Assembly (NCBI GenBank): GCA_017590115.1
Contig: JAGGNK010007004.1
Location: 9,856,418 to 9,920,417, forward strand
Length of the DNA: 64,000 bases
Source of the DNA: Montifringilla adamsi
Taxonomy: Eukaryota > Chordata > Aves > Passeriformes > Passeridae
Direction: 5' to 3'
Part shown: positions 1 through 12,660 of the stretch, piece by piece
Layout of the letters: every line of letters starts with the position of its first letter
How positions within the stretch are numbered: position 1 is the first letter of the stretch
Translations under genes and position numbers: made by a program
The notes under the pieces: generated by a model
Told to the model about the DNA's origin: nothing
The model's input: the letters and a program-made list of their open reading frames with translations, nothing else
Databases searched by the model: none

Positions 1-3000
1 TATAGTGCCATTTATTGTATACTGCACCAATAACAAAAGCCTGGAAAGCCAGCCACTTCTGCAGGAAGGTTCTCCTCTAATCTGTATATTCTATACATCT
101 CCCCTGAAGTTTCTGAAATTTCTATAGGGAGGTTACATTTTCACTTTCTGTTCTGCTGTCCACGATCAAATATTATAGTGCCAGACGTCACTGCTGGCCA
201 TGAAAGGATTCATATGTTCATAAAATGAATGGATAGTATTGCTATGAGATAAAAAGCTGAAGGAGGGAAAAAACAACTCTATTAACAGCACCAGAGAAAT
301 GAAATTCTCCATAGCCAGTATCACTGTAAACCCTATTTCACCACAGCTTTTAAAAGGGCTGTATCACAAGACACTAGTCTTTGCCAGAGACAATCCCCCT
401 CATTATCCAAGGCAAAGCCTGCAGGGAAAGGTTGGACAGACTCTGCTGGCTCACTGAGGTAAGTGCCTTGTTATCCATTCTGACATAAAGGAAGTGGGAG
501 TGATCCCCCAGAGAAGCGCTCCAGAAGACAGGCGAAAAAATCTGGCGGAAGGAGCCCTACAACCAGACAAGCCCGGGGAATTGGCAGAATATATGTGAAA
601 TTATTGCTAATGCATGGATAAGTAACAAAAAGCCCAGAACAGGTGGACTCTTGGGATCCAGCTTCAGATCCAATAGGAATACCATTCCCCATCCTCTAAT
701 CCCATGCCACCCAACCCAGGCACTTTGAGGGCCAGTAGGGTTTTCTTCTGATGTGCTTGAAGCACATCCAGCCATTGTCACTTCCAATACCTCTTTGTAA
801 TGTCTGCAGCCCTAAAGTCGCCCTGTAGGAAGCAGCTGCTGTATGAAAAGGGAATGAGCTTCCACTGGAAAAAAAAAACAACAACTTCTGTTATTGAAAA
901 TAGTCATTACTTCACCACTCAGCATGCTAAAATATTAAATACAGGAAATTGCCTCTCAAATCTAGTATTGCTAGACATATCAAAAATACATAGTATTTGC
1001 AGGGCTCCATCTTTGCTACTCTCAGTTTAAAAATCAGCTTGGGCCCCCTGTGGAAGAAGCAAGCAACTTCATGAGTACATCTAATGATATAGAAACTAGC
1101 AGCAAGGCCAGTAGTCTGCAATGAAGAGAATTATGAAGGCCAGAAAATCTTCATTAAGGAGCAGGTCGTTCCAATGATGCCTTCTATGGAAGACCAGAGC
1201 CCAAGACAACCTTCATGCACCCATCTGTTTGGGTCATCACAAAAAAATGGAGGGATGCAACAGGAAACCCAGCAGACCTCCTAGATCATCTCAAAGGAAT
1301 ATTGTTCCTACAGTATTACCAGTGCCTTATCATGATGTGGAGATCTTTCCAGTCATGCTCTCTGAGGAGTATTTACCTCAAAATGGTTATTGCAAACTAC
1401 CACAAAGCACAAGCCAAAAACTGTGAAAAAGTGTCAAAAAGAATTTTCCTCAAAAGGCACTAGAGCCTTAGTAAGAAATACTTGCAGTTTTCTTTTCATC
1501 CTTTTCTTTTGGCCCTGTTTTTATGTCTTTTCCCTGGACATGTACTATCCTAACTTAAAGCCAAAGAATAAATAAATGTATGTGCACATATGTAGTAGGT
1601 TTACTGAATGTTGAGGAGGGGAAGGAAAATTTATCAGGTCAAGTTTTCAAATCAGAATTAGATCTCCTCCTAAAAGATACCACAGCAAACAAAATGAAGA
1701 AATATGTTAAATAAAGCCATTTCTAGGGAATAATTTATGGCTCGGATCATACAGGAAGACCTTCAAATGAACGGGAAAGATTCAATACAGGTCAGTAAAG
1801 GGGGATCCAAAACCATTTGCCTCTCAAACAGGGAAAATTTCATCCCCATGGGAGTTTGGGCATATGGCAAACTTTGAATTCAGCTGAATCCAAGAGCCAG
1901 TACCACTGAGTTGGGATATGGCCTCTGGCAGCTTCTCCCACCCCCAGATTCCTCTGAGGTCTCTGTCCAGGGAGAGAGGCAGCCAAGCTGCTCTGTGCCA
2001 TATCAGACTACATCTTCTTTTGGGCTCGTGGGTTTTGAGGTGGTTTGCCATAAAGGAAAGCAGGGACTGGACCTCACATGAGTGTGCTAATAGACACAAG
2101 CACAGTCCAGAGCAGCTGTGCCAAGCGCAGTAGCCTGTCTCTGACAATAAGTGCCTGGTTAACTCTTTGAACCAAAGGGAAAGTACACTGTATCAAACTC
2201 CCAGAGCTCCTTTCAAACTCTGCATTTGGCAAAAGGCATTCTGAAATACAGAACAGTTCATATGGGAGAAGCAGCATCTCTGAGCCAGGATGTGTCATTT
2301 CCTCTGTATAGAAGGTCTTAATGGGAGCAATCTTTGAATCATTGATGTTCTGGGGTAGTGCAAAAAGAGATATCTCAAAAGAGAATACACTTGCATTTAA
2401 AAGCAAAGGAAACCAAAACACACCACAGAATCCACAAACTTCCATATTCCCCTGAAATCCTTGGTGTAGGAAATCTGATTAAATGAACAGAAGTTGTTCT
2501 TTCTGCTCTTCCAGAATTAAAATCTGTGAATTTCTATTATTTATTCACCTTTTCATCATTAAATGTGTAGAGGGGCTTAAACCTCAGAAACCTCAGGAAT
2601 ATTTTTTATTGAGACAAAAAATGGTTTCAGTTTCTTTACATATAACACAGTAACTCATCTCAATCTTTCTTGCATCTGATCCCTATCACTTCTAAGTCAA
2701 GGGCCAAGTCTGTAGTAGGAAAAATAGAAATCACTTTATACTGGAAGAAATGAATATTTGTTCTAGTTGACAGACTAGCAGGAACTCAGTAGAACAATAT
2801 AAGAGACAAACCTCAGAGCAGGTTATTTATTCTTATTCAACCACAGTACAGATTTCCTGACGAAGCTGGAGTTCTGGAATGCTTGACCAGATCTCTGTGA
2901 ACCCTCTTACCAAGGCTGAAATTATCATGAATTACTATTGTACTCATTAGTGGAAGCTCTTAGAGACATTAAGTCAACTACTGGCTGACCTTCTGAAGTA

Positions 3001-5606
3001 GTAGATTTACATCACCCAAGACTCAAAAAATAACAATATCAGCATTCAATCACTGAAGATTTTTATATAAATCTTGTCAAGTTAAATCAAAGGATTGAAT
3101 ATATCAGTCTAAGAGACTGGTATTCACACCTGCTCATTATTGATTAAATTTTGCTAGCTGGGTTTCCTTTTAATAGATTTATGCCAGGTTAAAAGTGACA
3201 GCAATCCCTGATGGTATAATACAACTTCAATCATTTTTTAAAAGACAGCTCATTTTTGCATGCAGGCCGATAGCCAAAAAGAGCATTTGAGTTGGGACTA
3301 GAAGCATTTGAAACATCAGTGGCTAGTTCTTACTTACATCTGAGAAAATGACAGTATAGAAAAGTTGAAGAATGCCAAGGGTAAAATCTCAGCCATACTA
3401 AGGTTAAATGAAACCAGAACTTCTACCCTAAAGAAGTTTTTTCAGCAAAATCTCTCTCAAAGTTTTGTAAAAATTAAAGTGGTGTGGTTATGACAGTTAC
3501 ATACATCTTAACAGGCAAGAAGTTTGCATAAATATTTGAGGGTTTGGGATAGATTCATTTGAAAGCAAGTAACAAAATTGGAACAATTATTCCCTTTTCT
3601 TCCAGATCTCAAAAATTCAGGCAGTAGCTGGAGAAGATCGGATCTGACCCTTATTTCCACCTTCACAATTTAAGTTCTAAGTGTACCAAAGAAAACAGCA
3701 CTGCTCTTCATTATGGTGTCTTAACAGATCCTTTCAATAACTAATCACATAGATTTCCTAGTGATTTTCCTTTCTATTTCCTTTCCTCAAAATGCCTGAT
3801 GTAACTCTGTCTTTAACTTACCCATAATAAAATAAACATGACTCCTCTTCCCTGCTGTTCATTTTTAAAATTCTGCAGCTTCAATCTCATACAATTCTCT
3901 GGCTTTCAATCTATCAGCAGAATTTCCCTAGATGTGTACAGATACAGCTACAGTATATTTTGTTCTTCATTTGTGTTGGACATGAAATTTTAGTTTGGTG
4001 TTATGCATTATGGAGAGTCTGGAAGAGAAGGTTGTTCTCTTTGCACTTGGCCCTGAGGGTTGGCAGCAACACTGCAAAATGACTTTATCCCCAAACCAGA
4101 TGTTCAAGTTGTTTTAATAATATCTTATGTTTCCTTCACAAAATAAAACAAAAACTCACTGTATCAGAATGTTCCAGTGTTACAGCAAAGGGATTTTTGC
4201 TGTCTGCATTTTGCCCACCAGATGGTAGCACTGAAATGAAATCAGAACTTTTCTTATCTAAGCACTTATCACTCTCATAGGTTGGACAAAATTCTTCCTT
4301 TGCAGGAAGGTAGGATTTAATTGCAGGTTATTCCCTAGGGCATCTGTACAAGCTTCTGTATTATCTGATACAATACAAACATAAGTAAAATGGTGTAAGA
4401 TGGACCCTGTTCTTTCATGGATTAGGTGCTATCTAGTTTACTTGCAGTTTATATCCTTCTTATTTTTTTCTTCTCCATTTCAACTTTGTTTCTCAACATT
4501 ATAAAAGAGACTAGCAGAAGGAATGTTATCACATAATGTTATGGCTAACATTAGCAAAGTTTAAACTCAGTAAAGCTGAAAACAGCATTGAATTTCTATG
4601 AAAACCTTGTTCTTGGTTCAGAGAAGGTTAAAGCGAACCAGAGGACTGCTAAAAACACACACAAAGTGTAATGTGTTGTCTTAGAGAAGCTACTTTTTAT
4701 CTCTGTGTGTTACCTGCTTTAGTCATATTCATGGACTAAAGATGCTATCCTGGTTCACTTTTTTGATAAGAACATTGCTCAGATGCTGTGAAGGGTAGTT
4801 TTCTCAGCTCTTAATGGATAACAGGCAGAACCAGAGGTAACAAAACTTCTACCTGAGATCCTTCAAGAACATCTGTTCATATAGGCTTTCAGAAAGAAAA
4901 AACTTTTAAATACATTTAGTGAATTCAAATTCTCACTTTTTTGTTTTGAATATTTCATTCAAGTTTCATCATTAGCAGATTTTCCCAAGAAGAAAGGCTT
5001 TATTGAAAGTATAGTGATTTTTTTTCACCTGACTTAATTCCAAGCTAGTGACTACCTAGTTCAGGCTTAAGCACAGTACTCAAATTCTATGAGGAAAGCA
5101 GTGCAAATATTTTCAGTGAGATTTGAGTCAGGACCATTTCCTCCTCAGAGGTTTGTTCTTTTCCAGGCTTTTGCTCTGTGTAAGTGGCCAATATATCATT
5201 GTTTGCAGACCTTTATCTAACACCATTAAGTTTTAGCAAACACATTTTGGTCCACAGAAAGGATTATTGTCTCACATTTCACCATAAAAACAAGCTCTCA
5301 CATAGTACTGAAGATGAAGCTGACAACTGTCAAGTGCTGCAAGAATAAGTCTTTGTGAAGTCTAGCTCTACCAAAATTACTGATTTGCTGCATTTCTACA
5401 GTCTTGTCTTTTCCTGTAGGCTGATGGCATATCATTAAGGAGAACTCTTGTATTGCATTTAGTTTTGACCTTAGCATTTTGTCTCCTTTGTTGGGGCAGA
5501 CCTGTCTGAAATTAAAATTCTTGAGAATAAAACTCCAAGGAACACATGGAAGTCATGAGTTTTCTGGTAGGATCAACACAAGTCCCTGAGGTTTAAATGT
5601 AAATGC

Positions 5607-5607
<1 letters not shown>
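1..5607. other. Unannotated AT-rich non-coding DNA
   Basis: I see no recognisable gene or repeat family here. Open frames on the minus strand at 1824-2147 and 2074-2445 overlap each other and an opposite-strand frame, and none resembles a known protein. The only site I single out is a CTCF-like motif at 4215-4229, listed separately. An AATAAA lies near 5526, about 80 bases before the poly-A tract that ends this stretch, but no spliced-out transcript body can be recognised upstream of it. Confidence 0.55.
4215..4229 (+). promoter_or_regulatory. CTCF-like binding motif
   Basis: The 15 bases CCACCAGATGGTAGC match 14 of 15 positions of the vertebrate CTCF core consensus (CCASYAGRKGGCRSY); the one mismatch is T in place of C in the GGC part. 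CTCF is an 11-zinc-finger DNA-binding protein that organises chromatin loops and insulators. The match is seen directly; occupancy is inference. A core match of this quality also occurs by chance in long sequence. Confidence 0.35.

Positions 5608-5640
<33 letters not shown>
5608..5640 (+). repeat. Poly-A tract, 33 bases
   Basis: An uninterrupted run of 33 A. It has no SINE or LINE body directly upstream that I recognise, although an AATAAA at about 5526 would fit the 3' end of a retrocopied transcript. CR1, the main bird LINE, does not end in poly-A, so the origin is unclear. Runs this long are usually length-variable between individuals and prone to sequencing error. Confidence 0.9.
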
Positions 5641-5643
<3 letters not shown>

Positions 5644-6261
5644 TAAGAAAGCTTAGCAAATGGTTTGGTGGAGAAGACTACAAATGTCTGGTAAGTATCT
5701 TGGTACTATACCATTTGAGGTAGCTGCTGGATTCCTGCCAAGCTTTGAAAGTGAAATGAACCTAGAGTACAGCAGGTTTAAAATATTTTGAATCTGTGCC
5801 ATCAATCTGGAACTTGAGCAGTATTACTCAATTTTCCATACTTTCTTTCTGAACCTGGCTGCACAGTAAGAAAATTTGAAGTGGTTTTCTATAAACCTGG
5901 GTGGCTTCATGTTTTTTTATATAGAAACCATCTGAAGTGTTGTTTTCCCTAGGGTTTGACCCCAAACCAGGCAAAAGTTGGTCATTTCAGCTGAATTTCC
6001 TTTTGAGGTTTTGGATTCCTTCCAACCTTAAGCTCTCATTCAGGCTGTAGAAGGTTCATATGTGCCTTCTTTGTGAACCTGCTGAGTTTACTCATCTCAC
6101 ACAGTCAGAACTCAGAGGTTCTACCAAGAACTGAAGGGAAAAGATGTACAAGGAACAAACAGATCAAGCCTCAACATGCAAAACTTCCATTAATTTTGTT
6201 GAAAGAACCATGCACGGTGCAGATCCAATCACCCCACCCCTTCATCAGGAAGGGTGATGTC
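5641..6261. other. Unannotated non-coding DNA
   Basis: No gene or recognisable repeat. A 139-codon open frame begins with a GTG at 6073 and runs through the SINE-like segment that follows, which argues that it is not a real gene. Confidence 0.55.
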
Positions 6262-6345
6262 ACAGGAGGGACAAGGACTCAAAGTTCAATTCCTGTCTCT
6301 GATGCAGATTTCCTCTACAGTTTTGGACAAATCAGCCAGGGTAGA
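6262..6345 (+). repeat. Ancient tRNA-derived SINE fragment (MIR/CORE-SINE type)
   Basis: The segment reads like the left half of amniote MIR-type SINEs. It has a tRNA B-box-like GTTCAATTCC near 6286, then a stretch reading as the family's 'cctg-ctctgccacagatttcctgtgtg' region, then TTTTGGACAAATCAG where the consensus has 'ttgggcaaatcac'. These are very old, inactive non-autonomous elements once mobilised by L2-type LINEs. The call rests on remembered consensus order, not on an alignment. Boundaries are approximate. Confidence 0.6.
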
Positions 6346-6348
6346 AAT

Positions 6349-6425
6349 CCAGGTCACACGGAAATGAATGGCAAAATTCTTATTGACATAAGGGCAGGAT
6401 TTCATCTTAATCTACTTGCATTGGA
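6349..6425 (+). repeat. Ancient amniote interspersed repeat-like segment
   Basis: It resembles a motif repeated in many reptile and bird genomes, in which a 'tcaatggcaaaactcc' block is followed by 'cattgacttcaat' and 'caggattt'. Here the corresponding blocks are AATGGCAAAATTC, ATTGACATAAG and GCAGGATTTCATC. The first and second blocks are partly inverted copies of one another, as in the known motif. It directly follows the MIR-like fragment and may be its 3' part or a second element. I cannot name the family. Confidence 0.4.
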
Positions 6426-6987
6426 GCTCTTGATCTTCCACCTGAAGCACTTTACTTCATCTCTGGTTTTGCCCCAGCCATTTGTGCTGTAAACTGAATA
6501 ATCATGAGTCTCTGCACACTACCTGGAATCGGCAGGAGCTGATCTCAGGTGGGGCCTCTCGGTGCTCCTGTCCTGCAGGTGACAGACAGTAATAAATGAG
6601 AAGCACGTGCACTTGGCCTGAATGGAAACAGATGGAGAACGCAAGGCCAGAGGATTTCACTGGACAAGATCACAGCACCGCATGTGCTCCATTGTTAAAC
6701 TCTCCAGTGTCCTGCAAATATGCAGGATCTTCCTGTAGGCTCTCCTTGCTAACAGAGCAAAGCAACACTTCTGGCACAACAGAAGATTGTATTCATTGAC
6801 AGAGTATTCACATTAAAAGCTGTTTTTAAACAATAACGTCTGTTAGCTGACTGGTTGAATCTAGGCACAGGGGTACAATTTAGGCAAGCCAGTAAAACAA
6901 AACCATTTTTGAATACATCAATTATAATTTTATAAAGCATTTTTCATCGACATCTGGACTTTAACTAATGCTAGCAGGAAGTGAAGA

Positions 6988-7022
6988 AAGACCTGAAAGC
7001 TGTGTATTTGCTTTCAGGTCTT
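6988..7022. repeat. Perfect 13-bp inverted repeat (hairpin)
   Basis: AAGACCTGAAAGC at 6988-7000 is followed by the 9-base spacer TGTGTATTT and the exact reverse complement GCTTTCAGGTCTT at 7010-7022. Pairing does not extend beyond the 13 bp, so the structure is too short for a normal animal microRNA precursor. It could form a cruciform in DNA or a stable hairpin if transcribed. Function is unknown. Confidence 0.9.
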
Positions 7023-9736
7023 GTTGTACCTAACATCCAAGTACCTCCATCAGATCATCTGCCAATTTGCAAGTTCAGCATGTGCACTTTTCCCACTAGA
7101 TCCATGTTGCTTCGAGACTGCGTGTTCTGCCTACAGCAGCATAATTCATTACACCTGCTTTCATGAGTACAGCCATTACAGAGGACGAGAAACAAGTAAC
7201 ACTGTCCACTCCCATGTCTGATGTTCTGTCCTAGTGCTTATAAGCACAGAAAAGACTGCATGTGCTATCACCTGTACAAATACAGCACTGATATTTTCAT
7301 CAGGGTAGGCAATGGTTCCAGGATATCCAGATACAGCTCTAGCTTCAGTTTAGCTCCCCTCCCCACCCCAGATTTATGCATGCACTTCTAGTTTTGCAGT
7401 TTCCTGTTCTTTCATTGTCTGGAGGTGTTTCTACAGTTTTGTGTGTACCTTGTCTCTTCCCTTTCATGTGCTCCTTCCAGAAGGCTTCTGACTCTGTACC
7501 TTTTTGTATCTAAAGGAAGGTGACCTTGTCCCAAGCTAAGGAGCAACTGCATCCTCTCTTTTAAAGAGAAGAAACAATGCACACTTTGGCAGCATCCATG
7601 CTAGTAAACTATATGTGCTAAGGAATGTTCCCTGGCCCACAGCACCATCTGGCACAGAACAAGCTGCCTCAATCCCATTCACTTCCCTTGTCCACCAAAC
7701 TGGGGCGAGTGCATCCAAACTGCCTCCTGGGAGCTGCCCTTGGCATGTACTAGCTCCCCAGCCATATTTGGGAATCATCTAGGACAGTGCTACCTGACCT
7801 GGGTCAGAGTGTGGCCATCCATGCGAAAAATTCCATAGCAAAAAGTGGTCTTCAGCTCTGAGGAACATCCCCTGGCATGGCTTAATTTGTTAGAGTCAGT
7901 CTAGGCTTGATTCCCGTGCTGTTAGCTAAGCACACGCAGACGACACTTTGCACTGCCATATCCTTCTAGTTTCTGCACATCAAATCCTCTAGTGATAGGG
8001 ATGGCTATCAAGCCAGCAAAGCCAGAGGTATAACGGCATGGACAGGGAGGGAAAAATAATATTGCCTGCAGTGGAATAAACAAATAGAGGAAAAATAAAA
8101 GGAAAAAAAAATTTGTTTCATTGCATGCCTTTCACCTCAAAATACTCCTCTTCACAAGTCACTGTGACATTTCTTTGAGCTCCTGATTCTTTTCCCATCT
8201 CCACGTGTTTTCTGCAGCCCCTGCCATTTCCTCTGTGATCTTCTTCCTTCTCTTCACACCTACTCAAAGCTATTATTTCTGAATCAAATTTGACACACAT
8301 TTCTCAATTCATTACTTTTCTTTCCTATATTATTCCTCTCTGATTTAAATTCTCCTCTCCTACATATTTTTCCTCCTTCCTCAAAACTACCAAAAGCTCC
8401 TCTCTTTGATTCACTTACTCCTTTGAATTTTCTTTCATATCCTTGATCATATATTGTTCAAAATCTAGAATAATTCTTGAACTTCTTCCTAATTTCACAG
8501 TTACTTATTGCCTTCTCTTGACACATTTTTCCCTTAAAATTCAGGATACCACAAAAAATTTTTTCTGTTGCTTTCATAATCAAAACCCAGTTCCATTGCC
8601 TCTTGTCTCAGAGCCCCTTGACTCTTCTCCCAGATTTTCCTTTATCCATTCTCAAATAAAAAACAGTAAGGGAAAGCACCTAAGTTATTTGCAGCCAAGG
8701 GGAGCAGAACAGAGTTTCTTACACCAATGCCAGTGGTTCCATCATGGTGGGACCATAGCACTGGCGCTTGCCAATGGCAGGTTAGGAAACTTTGCAAACC
8801 TTGAGATTTCACAGTGAGACCTCAGAGAGAGCCTGACCCATCCACAGCCTGACACCTATTTTCACCCAAGACCAGCAGTTATTTGCTGTCCTTCTTTGGG
8901 GTGCTGCTTCAGGTGTTGAGTTAGCATTCCTGTTTCATTTCCGTTCAGTCCATGGATTATGCCGGCTGATTGTGCCTTTCCAGAGGCACTGACTCCTCTG
9001 ACTGATATCTCACATTAACTGAGGTCCAGAGTCAGTAAAATATTTAAGCTTGTATCTAAAGATATCCTGTTCAACAGTGAGAGCAGCTGTACAGAGAGAC
9101 CTAAGGTTCCTCAGGCAGGAGTTCATCTGCAGCAGACTGAGATTCAGCACAGACAAAATGTCAAAGCATCAACCCAGATACTTGTGTTTTGCAACCTTGA
9201 ATCCTGGTGCCAAATCCAAGTGTTTCTGAAGGAGCCCAGACATGTCTATGGGGAAATTCAACCATTCCTGTGAGCACCTTGTGAGGTTTGAAGAACATAC
9301 AGAGCATGCCTATAGTTCTCCAGTCTTTGTTGCACAGTGGCAAGATTATCAGTCAAGTTTCAAGTGGTAATTGACAGCATCTGCAAGTCTTTGAAACCTC
9401 ACAAACAAAAGAGAGGTCCACAAGCAGTCCCACAAGTCCCACATTTGTTGGGCACAGTAACTAAGCTCAAGCAGCAATAACTAGTAACATGCTATGGTCT
9501 GCAATCTACAGGAAAACAGAATAATCTGATGACCTGGAAAAAACATTTTGACACTGTTCTTTCATATGTGGCTTGACCTATGAAGCTTTTGTCAAATTTT
9601 AAATTAAATTTCAATTTTTGAGCCCATTCTTCTTCTCTAGACAACATTAGTTTTAATCAGCAGAAAATCTAATCTGTGAATCTGCGCATTTTCAAAGATT
9701 TCTCTATTTGTAATGTTGGAGGATTTTCAAAGCTGA

Positions 9737-9954
9737 GAAATAAACAAACAAAACCCCCCACAAAACAAAGAAATAAAATCTTAAAGAAAATTTCAGGAGT
9801 GAACAGTCCCTAGATATTAGTCTTTACATTGCATTCAGAGGTAAAAGAAAGTAGGGTGCAGGGAGGGAGGAAAAAAGTATTAATAAAAGAATAAAATGTT
9901 TGTTTCCAATAAAAAAAAAAAAACCCACCAAAAAAACACCGAAAAGAAAAAAAA
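9737..9954 (+). repeat. A/C-rich low-complexity tracts
   Basis: Two A-rich tracts (9737-9779 and 9909-9954) are separated by ordinary sequence. Both consist of A runs interrupted almost only by C, including a C6 block near 9754. Similar tracts recur at 45.6, 48.7 and 49.4 kb, and in complementary T/G form at 13.1 and 53.4 kb. Confidence 0.8.
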
Positions 9955-11516
9955 TTTAGAAGAAACTGAAAGCTTTTCCTGAAAGTTCTGGTTTTGGAAA
10001 AAAGCCATTTTATATTGAAATGTTTTACTCCAAGTATTTTTTCCGTCAGCTCTAGATTAAACTGTTCGAGTTGAACTTTTGCTTCATTAGCTGTTTAGCA
10101 GTTTCAGGGCAAATCAACAAAACACAGACAAGTCTTAGTAATCACCCCAAGTATTCTTTTGTGGTTCAAACAACATTTTTTTCTTGGTAGGGTTTTACCC
10201 CTCCTCTCAATTTTAAGAGCACTTCATAGATTTCATTTGATCTCTCTTGGTCTTTGGGCTCTCAGAAAAAAAATTGTTGAAACTATGTGATAGCAAATTG
10301 GGGATTTGGCAAGGGAAACAAACAAAACCAACAACTTTTCACAAGGATACTTTCTTTCTGTAAAGGATTTTTTTTCTTAGAAAAATATTAGAAATGCATC
10401 CAATTTTCTGGCCTGAAATCTTTAAAGGAAAAGGATTTCCAACAGAGCTACTTAAATAATTTCAATGGTGAGGTTTTTATAACTTTTATAAGTTAAAGAA
10501 TGTGTTTCAGCAATGACAATTTCTGTAATAAGTCATGCCTTCTTATTTTTATAAGCAACAGAGTCCCAACAGAGATCTACTGAACACCCTCAATTTCAAC
10601 TTAACTGGGGAAGAAGTCTCAGTCATGCTACAGCTTCAGGCATGCACAGGAACAGCTGTTGGCTTAGCACAGACCATGGTTTTTTGCAAAAGAATTTCTG
10701 TTGCTGGTAGTGATACCAGCACACAATGGAGGGATGAGCAATTCTGAGAGATCGTAACAGACTCCGAGCAAACCCACCCGAGATAAAGTCAAATGTGACT
10801 TTCAGAATCATGCAGATTATACAAACTGTTGACTGCAAACTCTGCCAGTCTTCTGTTGCATTCACTTTGTCTTGCACTTGTTCTCTACTGTCATTAAAAA
10901 TTATGCCAAAAAAATGTCCAAGGAACGTGCGGACTGCGTGCAATCTGAGGAATTTCAGGGTGGAGTTAAATAATTTACTTATCAGGGCCTAAGATCTTAT
11001 GCTTGGCTGGTTGCTCTTACAGAAGTGTCCTCTGCAAGGATGGAGGGGCCTGGGGAGGTCAACCTATATCCCAATTCCCTCGCATTCTTCCCCCTCCGCC
11101 CCAGCACATTTTGTGCTATTCTGTGTTTATTTATGCTTCTCATACCAGGACATCTTTGCCCAGAGGCAAAGCTGTAATATCACTGTAAACTCAGTGCCTT
11201 AGTCCTTCTTCCCAACCTTCAGATCAACTACAGCCAGGATGGTACTAGTGAACAGGGAAAAGCATCAGTCTTCCCCCTTAGAAAAAGTTACAAACCTCTG
11301 CTTCTTTTGCAGATACACAAAGGTCTAAAGAAGTGAGAATTATGTGCCTTTCTTACTTTATCTTCCCATTGCAAACACCAAATGTTTATGATCTCTCTCA
11401 CTTACTTACTAGTCCTTTGGGACTGTAACAACCCAGTGATATACTTAATTCAGTACCCAACATGCAAAAGTCCTTTCTTTATGCCTGTGGGACCTTCACT
11501 CAAAACTTTGTATTCC

Positions 11517-11538
11517 TTTTTTTTTTTTTTTTTTTTTT
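11517..11538 (+). repeat. Poly-T tract, 22 bases
   Basis: An uninterrupted run of T, possibly the tail of a minus-strand retrocopy. No body is recognised on its right side. Confidence 0.9.
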
Positions 11539-12394
11539 AAATCAAGGGCATGAAGCTGCTGACTTCCATCTTGCTGATTTCTTTGCTTGTAGCTTGAAAT
11601 CTTTTCTGGCTCCCTACCCAGCCAGCCAGCACTTATTCTCTCAACAGCAATAATCACATCCAAATTAGATTTGCTGTTAAACAACATCCCATTTCTTTCA
11701 GAAACAGGAAAAATGAAAACATGTATAGGAAAGCCTTTATTCTTATGCACAGCAAAAGGATGTGGGGTTACCATGGGTCACGCAAGCATATGGTGCAAAA
11801 GGTGAATATTTGTTGAGAACCTTTGCTGTTGAGATCAGACTGTAGAAACTTCATTTTCTCTATAAGGGTTTGAACATTCCTACTGGCAATGACTGTTTGT
11901 TTCAATTCATACAAAAATTTGATTTTGGCCTGACCGCAAGTACTTATTTATTTTGGGTTCAACCATTGAACCTTCCCCCACCAGCCCCAAGTAACATTTC
12001 AAAAAAAAAGGTAACAACTTCTATCATTCTAATCCAGAATGTACTTCCTAGATCAGAATTCCACGCTACTTCATCCCTCTAAATTAAGGAGTCCCTGATC
12101 TTTTCTTCCTTTTTACACCCAGCCACTTTTGTTCTGAAAAATGCAGGCCTACACAGTGACTTGGATAAGAGAATTCAGGTTAGTCTCTGCTGTAGACATT
12201 TCTGATAAAAGAGCTTCATTACTAAGGTAAGCTCTAGGCATGGGGAAAATAGAGGGATTCTGTACAATTACCTTCTCTAACATACTTCTCTAAGCATCTC
12301 TCTCAAAACCAAAGCAAAGAACATTATGAAGTCACCATGTGGTTCTGATGACTTCTTCTCAAAAATATCCCAATGAAAAATAACAAAACCAAGA

Positions 12395-12660
12395 ACTAGA
12401 AACAGTACAAAAAAGATGACAAGAAGAATTAGAAGCATGGGGTAGCCTATGTTTGAGGAGAAATCTAGAGCTCTTCAGCCTTGAAAGAGACAAATGGGAG
12501 GTAAAGCCATGCAAGAGCTTCTATGAAGTCACTTTTCTCACTGCTCATAATGAAAAAAATGAGAAGTCATCAAAAGAGTCTTAAGTAACTAATTGAAGTA
12601 AATCAAAAGTATTTTAATTAAGAAGGTGTAATTTAACTGTGGAACTGCTTCATCACTTCT
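12395..12660 (+). repeat. Old CR1 LINE fragment, plus orientation
   Basis: The order of blocks matches a diverged CR1 3' region in which a 'gaggagaaat-gagagctcttcagccttgaaaagagac' block leads to 'tctcataatacaagaac' and ends with 'acctgtggaactcctt'. In the window, AGCTCTTCAGCCTTGAAAGA (12470-12489), CTCATAATGAAAAAAATGAG and AACTGTGGAACTGCTTC (12635-12651) fill these places. Many substitutions and small gaps separate it from younger CR1 copies, so it is an old insertion. CR1 is the dominant non-LTR retrotransposon of birds; this piece has no coding capacity. Confidence 0.75.

Larger units (their letters stand above)
6426..12394. other. Unannotated non-coding DNA with short hairpins and A-rich tracts
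   Basis: No gene recognised. The stretch contains the hairpin at 6988-7022, a 14-bp perfect palindrome (GTGCTTATAAGCAC, 7234-7247), A/C-rich tracts at 9737-9954, a small hairpin at 10702-10721 and a T run at 11517-11538. Open frames at 8443-8817 (+) and 10623-10943 (-) look random: no family features, and overlapping frames on the other strand. Confidence 0.55.

Noticed and set aside
6073..6492. 139-codon plus-strand open frame, the longest in the window among plus-strand frames
   Set aside because: It starts at GTG, runs straight through SINE-like sequence, shows no family motif and has no transcript-like context.
10702..10721. 8-bp hairpin TGCTGGTA/TACCAGCA with a 4-base loop, and the 14-bp palindrome at 7234-7247
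   Set aside because: Short perfect inverted repeats of this size are expected several times in 64 kb; noted but not given functional meaning.
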